Assembly: GCA_039105265.1 (NCBI GenBank)
Contig: JAPFFF010000023.1
Location: forward strand, 1,922,001 to 1,986,000
Direction: 5' to 3'
Length of the DNA: 64,000 nt
DNA from: Tritrichomonas musculus
Taxonomy: Eukaryota > Parabasalia > Tritrichomonadida > Tritrichomonadidae
Below, one piece after another: positions 58,201 through 64,000 of this stretch (its first letter is position 1; every line of letters starts with the position of its first letter). Made by a program: the position numbers and the translations under genes. The notes below the pieces were generated by a model. The model saw only the letters and a list, made by a program, of their open reading frames with translations. It did not search any database and was not told the DNA's origin.

Positions 58201-59429
58201 ATATTGTTTCATCAAACAATTACTATACGGCTCATTATGTTCACGTAGATTATTCGTACGATAACGATCAACCCTCTCAGATAATGCGTATGGAAGGAAG
58301 TGGTTCTAGTCTTTGGTTTCTGTATGACTGCCATGAATTAATAAATCCAGGAACTGGTGAAACGCCGGAAATTTTATCATGTTCAATAACCAAAAATATC
58401 GAACCAACAGACAAAAACGCTTTTTCGTCAAGATATGTGTCGAATACTTTTGCTTTGAAAACGGATATCCCTGAGATACCCACAGATTTGGTTAATGAAT
58501 CTGCATTGGCATCAGCTTTGGAACCGTACGCGAAGCTTGCGAACTTAAGTGAGTATGCTAAAAACCAGGACTTGCCAGATATGACCCAATATGAAACAAA
58601 AACAACAGCAGAAGTTAAATATGCATTGAAAGCAGATATATCAAAAGAGTATTTCACTGATAGTAGTGGAGAGGTTTATATCAAAGACCCAAACAACATT
58701 CTGACATTGGGTGGAGCAAATCAGACATGTAGTGATGCACCTCTCATGGTCATGAAACCAAATCATTCTCGAAATACAAGAATATTGAGCATTGGCAATC
58801 AACTTGATAGTTCGAAGGAAAGATGGTTAGATTTTGATATTAATGTAAAAAGTGATGAAGCGACCATCAAATACAATGAAATAACAGCATTGAAAATTAC
58901 TCAATCAAAAGTTTGTATTATGAATGCATATGATATGGACGGCAATGCCTATGCTAAAATCAATTCCAACACAACTATTACTCATTACTGTCCAATTGAG
59001 GAATCAATGAATTCAATAAATGATTTTGTAATTGGTGCACCAGTATATATGACAGGTAAGGTTTACAAATATGAAGAAAATAAAGACTCTTCAAGTCGCG
59101 GACAAAGTCATTTTGAACCATCAACTGAAAATGACACAACGGATTGTATTTGTTCAGTAAAGACTAATGGCAGATGGAATGAGTATGTTGGAATTTGTGT
59201 TAAGATTGATGAAGTTAATAAATGTGTAACATTTGCGACACATGGAGATTATTTAGTTAAAGTTACAGATACGTCATGTTATGGAATTGGGGATGAAGTT
59301 TTTATTGATGAAGGAGAATTGAAAACGTTAACTGGTCAAACAGCTATTACATCAAAAATACACAGAACAACGGTGGGCGTGATTACAGCAAAAATAAATG
59401 ATACAATGTTAGCTGTATTTAAGGCTTAA
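55272..59429 (+). CDS. Outer Polinton fibre-like protein (1,385 aa)
   Basis: It begins with a Gly-rich stretch (FIGGGGGMPDKDSEF) and a phage-structural-protein-like VHGDATIDGDIIMTS motif. A long beta-rich middle follows, then a hydrophobic Gly-rich helix pair near 570-620. From ~770 on it has shaft repeats (ALKTELAEAIPTIPNDLVNN type; two tandem 90-bp copies from 57723). The last ~150 residues match the inner fibre's C-terminal domain (MTGKVYK, DTTDCICSVKT, THGDYLVKV, GIGDEVFID). Overall plan: anchor, shaft, tip. It is the largest gene of the outer element in view. TAAATG start. Confidence 0.72.
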   Translation: MTAIIIKQNAKDGAFIGGGGGMPDKDSEFKNIHVHGDATIDGDIIMTSTNPQSLTLRLADIDASVSSYNQQTMKFTDELNNHESRITTLEEKHDGDDGDFSFEDGIYDFIITSDKLTENLDQPDLNTLSIKTEFGEYIGDVFEIELPAYMKLSKAIITKTSKENMFKNPIVNISNGNYELVYQEDDVGAKIYMSNKKGDTPLNLYTSGFMKINYIANQKTNVSCDKANDSNKLINLKCNTIDADNCFKLYRSPLPDFYEMKAYGVIDDKSNPLYYADWGYIPGSPEFEALIDGQTFEFHDEAFGTDYKMTKQGNEWVGTNYSFNIPLKLTRKNPGSHEVAFICIAKNEANKKVLHTFADYDNQGNPFELLVNKGMLAPNDNCKIQTYKEDNDAWRVYIYPVKDFANCTYSATLNINNKTYDFIVDFEYKSSGLNNYKLQSDNYFELLEYHYTSPLQVGNPPYGLILYMPKDDELIYTIADVSYEKGMNTFEFLANTGYYTVSPRPEACTTLYTNFNIQTSGVVIGENIESHVFVLNSLGNTVDIAVNQISALQNYCAKLEKEINDMKNKTNWFDIVMDVVQISNFCFNFGGLMKVGAEGIFGALKLAFSKNAGSTVKEVAYVDEIIDDGLVLAPHEVVEEKPYVETEIIIPDERLCFKYYCEHIETNYKIDVSFMVDDIGEMYRIYEYEYKENGSIECLNSDVADISAINCELVYEFPYILIYGTVQPSFVKLKYTPAAKNDNELLLGETLTNNQLLTASATKKLIENHKNHLNESFTNKLSETLNNYATVRYVQDNYPSYTYLNTNFKNSNQLTNILNAYALKTELAEAIPTIPNDLVNNETLTNALNAYALKTELAEAIPTIPNDLVNESALSTALTTALEPYAKTQDLPDMTKYALAEDIPEIPTDLVNESSLSTTLNDYALKTDMTRAIEQVKSEIPEIIEGQTTIQFKIENNTIPDLDYDKYHEMIEQYGLDIVSSNNYYTAHYVHVDYSYDNDQPSQIMRMEGSGSSLWFLYDCHELINPGTGETPEILSCSITKNIEPTDKNAFSSRYVSNTFALKTDIPEIPTDLVNESALASALEPYAKLANLSEYAKNQDLPDMTQYETKTTAEVKYALKADISKEYFTDSSGEVYIKDPNNILTLGGANQTCSDAPLMVMKPNHSRNTRILSIGNQLDSSKERWLDFDINVKSDEATIKYNEITALKITQSKVCIMNAYDMDGNAYAKINSNTTITHYCPIEESMNSINDFVIGAPVYMTGKVYKYEENKDSSSRGQSHFEPSTENDTTDCICSVKTNGRWNEYVGICVKIDEVNKCVTFATHGDYLVKVTDTSCYGIGDEVFIDEGELKTLTGQTAITSKIHRTTVGVITAKINDTMLAVFKA
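57723..57886 (+). repeat. Tandem 90-bp repeat in the outer fibre gene
   Basis: Unit starting TTAAATGCTTATGCATTAAA at 57723 and again at 57813. The second unit is exact for about 70 bp and then diverges. Each unit encodes one ~30-residue shaft repeat; near-identity shows recent expansion. Confidence 0.8.
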
Positions 59430-59430
59430 A

Positions 59431-60072
59431 TTAGCATACCATTTTCAAACTAATTCCATATTTAACAAATTCACTATAAATGTTATTGTAATCATATTTA
59501 AGCTCACTAGTTTTGCCATCTTTAGTAACCAATATTTTTGAAACATAAATGATTTTGTTTGTTTTAGCCGTACATCCGCTACATCCAATATCTTCATTAA
59601 GTACTAAATCAACTTTCTCACAATCAGTTAATAACTTTATCATGTTCATTAATAACTTACTTTCACAAACAACGTAAGCATTTATTTTTAACGGGTTTGA
59701 TTCATACATTTCAACTAACATTTGTAGAAATTGGTTTTTCTTTTCTAAATCCTCAATTTCATTTCCTAAATCTGCAATACCTCTGTCTCGAGTTAATGGG
59801 AAATTGCTGTTTGTTGGAGGTTGAGATTGATAGTTCAAATCCTCCGTCGTCGGAATATATAAAGTTTGACCAACCGGTGGAATATCCGAAGGTTGGTTCG
59901 CTTGAGTAAAATTTACGTTTGGATTTAATGGTGGAACATTTGGATATAACGGAACGGTTTGAGGTCGTGGTTTAGTTGATGGTTTAATGTTAATGTTAAC
60001 ATTTGTGTTTTGTTCTTGCTTAATAGTGTTATCGGTCTCACTACTTAATATTCTTGCTTGCTTTAATGTCAT
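59431..60072 (-). CDS. Outer Polinton conserved ARILSSE protein (213 aa)
   Basis: The N-terminus MTLKQARILSSETDNTIKQE and VNINIKPS, the RGIADLGNEIEDLEKKNQFL helix and the Cys pair in NEDIGCSGC match the inner 191-aa protein; the Pro/Gln linker differs. It converges on the fibre gene, 1 bp apart at the stops. Probably a virion or scaffold component. Confidence 0.7.
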   Translation of the reverse strand: MTLKQARILSSETDNTIKQEQNTNVNINIKPSTKPRPQTVPLYPNVPPLNPNVNFTQANQPSDIPPVGQTLYIPTTEDLNYQSQPPTNSNFPLTRDRGIADLGNEIEDLEKKNQFLQMLVEMYESNPLKINAYVVCESKLLMNMIKLLTDCEKVDLVLNEDIGCSGCTAKTNKIIYVSKILVTKDGKTSELKYDYNNIYSEFVKYGISLKMVC

Positions 60073-60151
60073 ATTTAGTTTTAAATAAAAATATTAAATC
60101 ATAATTTTTAATTTAATATTAAAAAGAATTTTCAATTCGAGAACTTCGTTC

Positions 60152-60379
60152 ATGGCTTTTGGTAGTTGGTTTAAAAAATTAGCGGGTAAAGTTAAAGAAG
60201 CAGCTAAAGATTTCGCTGATGGATTTAAATTTGGATGTAATAAAACAAAATCAATATTGGAAAAGTTACCTGTTGTTGGTAATGTTGCAAAAATATTACC
60301 TAAATTTGATAATTCAAATAATCCAGCAATTGAATATTTCGGTAGTGATGGGTTCTATGTTAAAGATAAAGGTTCTTAA
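60152..60379 (+). CDS. Outer Polinton second amphipathic small protein (75 aa)
   Basis: It opens with MAFGSWFKKLAGKVKEAAKD, sharing MAFGSWFK with the 106-aa protein at 31072-31392 of the same element. Basic amphipathic helix, then a Gly/Asn/Asp-rich end. Probably a membrane-active or DNA-associated minor virion protein, by character. Confidence 0.58.
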   Translation: MAFGSWFKKLAGKVKEAAKDFADGFKFGCNKTKSILEKLPVVGNVAKILPKFDNSNNPAIEYFGSDGFYVKDKGS

Positions 60380-60590
60380 CGGCTCTGTTTAATAATGCTC
60401 TAACTTTCATACACTGATCATATTTATTTTGAATTCTTGCACGACTAAGTTTTCCTTTCTCCGTTGTTGGTTCAGGTTGACTTAATACTTTTCTATAATA
60501 TTGAAGACGTGAATTTATGAGTTTCAACGTTGGAGTAGCAAATGTTTTACGTTCATGTCGTTGTTTAAGGGGTGGTAAGGTTTGAGACAT
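60360..60590 (-). CDS. Outer Polinton small basic protein (76 aa)
   Basis: A Lys/Arg-rich helical protein (RKVLSQPEPTTEKGKLSRAR) converging on the previous gene with a ~20-bp overlap. Composition fits a DNA-binding accessory protein; no family recognised. Confidence 0.5.
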   Translation of the reverse strand: MSQTLPPLKQRHERKTFATPTLKLINSRLQYYRKVLSQPEPTTEKGKLSRARIQNKYDQCMKVRALLNRAVKNLYL

Positions 60591-60693
60591 ATTTTTATTA
60601 TGTGATAAAAAATTAAAAAATTAAAAATAAACTAAATAATTATTTTTACATTCATGAAATCATCAAATATCTTTAATTTAATTTATTTTAAAC

Positions 60694-62325
60694 ATGACTG
60701 AAACATTATTTAATAACACAGATGGAATAATTTCATATGTGACAAGTAAGATAGAAAAGTACGAACCAAATAGATTTGAGGAACAAGTGAAATATTATAT
60801 AAATCATTATTGTGAAAAATATTTGAAAGTGAAAATTCCAGCTCAACATATAAACAATTTCTATATAATTCATTACTTAACCATTCGTGATATAGTAAAG
60901 GATGAAGAACATAGACGTAAAGTAGTAAAGGAACATGAACGAATGGCAGATTATGAAGAAGCAGTGAGAATAGCAAGAGAGGATTTAATGAGTAAAGTAT
61001 ATAAAAACCAAAATGAAACAGGTGAAAGTGCGGCATATAATTTAAAATCATTTCGACCATTACTCGAAGAAGATAAACAGAAAATATATTTGGAGTATAA
61101 GAAAGCATGGGATGAAGCACACCCAAAGAAAGAAAAACCCAAGGAGAAATCATTTAAGGAAAGGTTGGATGAATACGTAATTTTACATAATGGAGATAAT
61201 GAACTTTTAACATTTGAGGATTTTGAAAAGTTGACAGCAGGATGGAAGAAGAGAGGTAAAAAATCTTTAGAATCATGGTATAAAGAATATCAGGATAAAT
61301 ATTTTCAACAACCAGGGGCAACAATAGAAATACCAAATGTAGAATTAACGGGATTATTTGGATTTAAAGGTAAAGAAAAAATTAGAGCTTTAAAATTACT
61401 TAATCCAGAACTGAAAGAAGAAAAGGGAAAAATACCTTCATCATTTCCATTAAAAGAAAATATAAAACGTTTTCAATTACATAGAGTTGCAGAAAGAAAC
61501 ACATGGATGATTGATTTAATGGAAATATATATTAAGAAAAAACAACCGTTAAAATATTTAATTGCAATTAATGTGAACACTAAATATTTATATGCACAAA
61601 TTTTGAATGTGATGCTTTCAAAAACAGAATTTAGTAAAGATGAATTAAAAGCGACAATGTCATATTTACGAGCATTACAAAAATTAATTGATAAAGGAAT
61701 GAAGGTGGAACATTTAATCGGCGATTGTGAAGGTGCGTTTAATTCAAAATTGGCGCGTGAATCATTTTATAATTCACGAGGAATTGATTTTAAACCAGTA
61801 GCTAGACAACCTAAAGGTGCTTATCCTGATTTTATGAAATATGAACAGAAGAAAGCAAAGAAAACAGAACCTTTACATTCAAGTTTAGGAATTGTTGATA
61901 GAGTAATTAGAACCATTAGAGATATGGCGTATAATATGAATATTGGTATTATTAATCCTGAAGTAATGGATGAAATCGTAAATCAATACAATAACGCTCC
62001 ACATAGAGGATTGAGTAAATGGGCAGGTTTTAGTGTAACGCCAAAAATGGTAAATGATGATCCAGAACTTGAAAATTATATTGTGAGGAGGATATTACAA
62101 GCTAACTGGGAAATTAAAAATAATGCAAGTTTTAATATTAATGATGGCGTAAATGTTAAAGTTTATAATATGACTGATAACAAAATGAAAAGAAGGTCGG
62201 TAATAAGACCAGGAGAGTTTAAAGTTATTGGTAAAAAGAATGGATTATATGAAGTTGAAGGAAAACTTAATGGTGTAAGTGGTGAACCTCAATTATTACC
62301 AAGATATTTATTAGATCCTATTTAA
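60694..62325 (+). CDS. Outer Polinton integrase (rve superfamily) with long N-terminus
   Basis: The protein is 543 aa. Residues ~1-255 are helical and highly charged (PKKEKPKEKSFKERLDEY). The integrase core follows: ERNTWMIDLMEIY, INVNTKYLYAQIL, LIGDCEGAF, and GIVDRVIRTIRDMAYN with Asp at the third acidic position, then YNNAPHRGLSKW. A C-terminal SH3/chromo-like beta segment (VKVYNM, FKVIGKKNGLYEVEGK) is present. It overlaps the polymerase gene tail to tail by 8 bp. The function is element integration. Confidence 0.9.
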   Translation: MTETLFNNTDGIISYVTSKIEKYEPNRFEEQVKYYINHYCEKYLKVKIPAQHINNFYIIHYLTIRDIVKDEEHRRKVVKEHERMADYEEAVRIAREDLMSKVYKNQNETGESAAYNLKSFRPLLEEDKQKIYLEYKKAWDEAHPKKEKPKEKSFKERLDEYVILHNGDNELLTFEDFEKLTAGWKKRGKKSLESWYKEYQDKYFQQPGATIEIPNVELTGLFGFKGKEKIRALKLLNPELKEEKGKIPSSFPLKENIKRFQLHRVAERNTWMIDLMEIYIKKKQPLKYLIAINVNTKYLYAQILNVMLSKTEFSKDELKATMSYLRALQKLIDKGMKVEHLIGDCEGAFNSKLARESFYNSRGIDFKPVARQPKGAYPDFMKYEQKKAKKTEPLHSSLGIVDRVIRTIRDMAYNMNIGIINPEVMDEIVNQYNNAPHRGLSKWAGFSVTPKMVNDDPELENYIVRRILQANWEIKNNASFNINDGVNVKVYNMTDNKMKRRSVIRPGEFKVIGKKNGLYEVEGKLNGVSGEPQLLPRYLLDPI

Positions 62326-64000
62326 AATAATTTTCAATGTTTCCTTCTTCATAAGTTGTTTTTATTTTACGTTCAAATTTCTTTAAAGTTGATACTGTCA
62401 TATTTTTGTTCATTGAAAAGCATGGTTGTCCTTTCGTTAAATCAAACGTTTGTGTGTTTCCATTAAATAAGGATTCATATAATTTCATGGGGTCATTACC
62501 AAATTCTTTGTAGGCGTATTTAATAGAATTTTGCGTCAAACCTTTTCCTCGGATCATATAATCAATTTCTCCCGTTGAATCTTGCAATTTGTCAATGTAC
62601 ATTTTCTTCATTAGAAAATATGACTCAATAGATTTTGGCATTTCATCATGACCATTAATAGTTGGAAAGTCACTGTGAAATTGACCCAAATTAGAACCAA
62701 TTAATTCACGATTATATTTTTCTTTAAAACCATTAACAAGCCGTGGTAAATCATCAACTTCAATGTGCATTGAATCAGTATCTTGGTAATAAATGTGGCA
62801 TCCTAAATCATAAGCTAAACACATTACTTCATTCATAATTCGTTTTGACATAGAAAGAACTTGAATACCAAGAAGTGAAAAGTTAAAATGATTTTCTATT
62901 TGTTTAATAACTTTTACAGCATGTAATGGTGACTTTCTACCCTCAATTAATGTGTCTTCAATAATTTTATTATAGTTTTTGATCCAATATTTCTCGAAAT
63001 CGTCATCATTCATATATTTAATATCTTTATCAACTGGTTTCTCAATAGTTTTACCGTAGCATGAATTCATAATTAATTTATATAATTGTTGTAATGGGTT
63101 ATGTTGCTTCTTATATTCAAGTCTTTTATTAAATATTTTCTTAATTTCTTTTTGGATTGTATAATCACGTTTACCTGCCCAATAATAACCACGGATGAAT
63201 TCAAACTCTATTTTTTGAAATTCGATTAGGTCTTCTAATGATATATTATCAACAATTATATTTAATGTTTCACCTTCTTTTAAGTTATCGTCATTAAGAT
63301 TTAATCCGTTTACTTTACGAACAATGAGTGGGAATGGATAATGTTTATTAACTTTAGTAATTTTGATTTCGACGATGTAAGCACCTTGTTTTGAAAGGAA
63401 TTCAAGGTTTAATTGTTCAGGTTTGATAACTTCAGGTCTACCTTCAACAGTATATAAACGTGCCATATCTGAAGGATATAATGATACAGCGTCGAAATCA
63501 CAAAGTAGCTTTAATATATGCCATTTTTTATTGTAAGCAGTCATGCAACGTCCTCCATAAACAGCTTTGGAACAGAATTTACGAACATGACCACCTAATT
63601 TATAAAGGTTTTTATTGGGATAATAAACACGTTGATTAAATACTTCATTAGCGAGTGAAGAAATGGAAATGAAATTAAATGGGTCAATACTGAAATCTTT
63701 AATAAATTCATTTCTGAATTCATTAAATCCAAGTCTAAGGATGTTTACATCTTGTTTACAATAAAATTCTGCATATGACCACATGTCGAAATGGTTTTCA
63801 TCAATTCTACATTTAGGGATTTTATCAATGTTTGATTTAAATAATTCATAATCATCTGTTGTCCATTTTTGATCTTCATTTAAGCCTGCATCATTAATTA
63901 CTCCTTTGTTGGTATTTAATCTTTCAAGTGTGTAATATTTGTATGGGAAAATTTCTTTTTGAACATTAATGCCCAAATTAAACATAGAAGGTAATTGTGA
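62318..64000 (-). CDS. Outer Polinton DNA polymerase B, C-terminal part (5' end outside window)
   Basis: The frame is open through the right edge, so only the last ~560 residues are seen. Exonuclease III motif YCKQDVNIL comes first, then polymerase motif A (CDFDAVSLYPSDM), motif B (IMNSCYGKTIEKP), motif C (IYYQDTDSMHIEV), and a thumb-like KKMYIDKL. The segment between exonuclease III and motif A is short and has no HNH module, unlike the inner polymerase. It is a protein-primed-type family B polymerase. Confidence 0.93.
   Translation of the reverse strand, partial: SQLPSMFNLGINVQKEIFPYKYYTLERLNTNKGVINDAGLNEDQKWTTDDYELFKSNIDKIPKCRIDENHFDMWSYAEFYCKQDVNILRLGFNEFRNEFIKDFSIDPFNFISISSLANEVFNQRVYYPNKNLYKLGGHVRKFCSKAVYGGRCMTAYNKKWHILKLLCDFDAVSLYPSDMARLYTVEGRPEVIKPEQLNLEFLSKQGAYIVEIKITKVNKHYPFPLIVRKVNGLNLNDDNLKEGETLNIIVDNISLEDLIEFQKIEFEFIRGYYWAGKRDYTIQKEIKKIFNKRLEYKKQHNPLQQLYKLIMNSCYGKTIEKPVDKDIKYMNDDDFEKYWIKNYNKIIEDTLIEGRKSPLHAVKVIKQIENHFNFSLLGIQVLSMSKRIMNEVMCLAYDLGCHIYYQDTDSMHIEVDDLPRLVNGFKEKYNRELIGSNLGQFHSDFPTINGHDEMPKSIESYFLMKKMYIDKLQDSTGEIDYMIRGKGLTQNSIKYAYKEFGNDPMKLYESLFNGNTQTFDLTKGQPCFSMNKNMTVSTLKKFERKIKTTYEEGNIENYFK

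Larger units (their letters stand above)
27460..64000. mobile_element. Outer Polinton/Maverick, interrupted by a second Polinton; right end beyond window
   Basis: Excluding the inner element, about 15.8 kb is visible. Parts in order: iterated terminal-type repeats; small ORF; DxDGDG-loop protein; packaging ATPase; coiled-coil protein; tiny membrane protein; amphipathic minor virion-like protein; major capsid protein; two unknowns; a conserved small gene split by the inner element; fibre-like protein; Ser/Pro-rich conserved protein; second amphipathic protein; small basic protein; integrase; DNA polymerase B running off the edge. The set of polymerase B, retroviral-type integrase, packaging ATPase and capsid protein defines a Polinton. 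The left limit (27460-27600) is approximate because the matching right end is not in the window. One large interruption is seen. It is older than the inner copy. Confidence 0.9.

Noticed and set aside
60710-61153. 147-codon minus-strand frame under the outer integrase
   Set aside because: Leu/His/Tyr-rich shadow of the charged N-terminus of the integrase.

Overview
The window looks like nuclear DNA of a trichomonad parabasalid (Trichomonas or Tritrichomonas type). It is very AT-rich and shows no sign of introns. Very large intronless genes, families of ubiquitin-pathway and TKL-kinase genes with decaying copies, and a large Polinton/Maverick content all fit. The host assignment is an inference from these traits; there is no rRNA or tRNA gene to confirm it.

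Region 1 (1-27460) is host DNA. Intact genes are the 3' end of a HECT E3 ligase, a membrane-anchored ABHD1/3-type hydrolase, a giant (~3,925 aa) SPRY+HECT ubiquitin ligase, a small ubiquitin-fold protein, and a USP7-like ubiquitin hydrolase (1,054 aa). Between them lie broken host genes: a surface-protein gene with a C-terminal membrane anchor, three TKL-kinase fragments, and an M1 aminopeptidase. There are also two small uncertain ORFs, a ~210-bp foldback (MITE-like) repeat and several AT-rich spacers.

Region 2 (about 27460-64000) is two nested Polintons. The outer one starts near 27.46-27.6 kb with iterated CCGTCCGCAGATT repeats and runs off the window's right edge. Its genes in the window are: a small ORF, a DxDGDG-loop protein, a packaging ATPase, minor virion-like proteins, a double-jelly-roll-type major capsid protein (MCP), unknowns, a 1,385-aa fibre-like protein, a long integrase, and part of a protein-primed-type DNA polymerase B. 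It is interrupted once, by a second Polinton (34248-54928, 20,681 bp). That inner copy has perfect 409-bp terminal inverted repeats (TIRs) and a 6-bp target duplication (CTCGTG), so it looks whole and very young.

The inner element has its own ATPase, MCP, integrase, polymerase B (with an HNH nuclease module between exonuclease and polymerase parts), two free-standing HNH nuclease genes, a fibre-like protein and conserved small genes. The two elements share most core gene families but differ strongly in gene order and sequence. They are therefore separate lineages, not recent copies of one another.

The most interesting signals are these: a C-terminal tail shared by the inner MCP and the HNH protein encoded next to it; a proline-rich stalk and extra domain inserted in the inner MCP; a strongly conserved fibre tip shared by two otherwise divergent elements; a gene carried inside the TIRs; tiny conserved membrane proteins near the ATPases; and a recurrent TAAATG start context.
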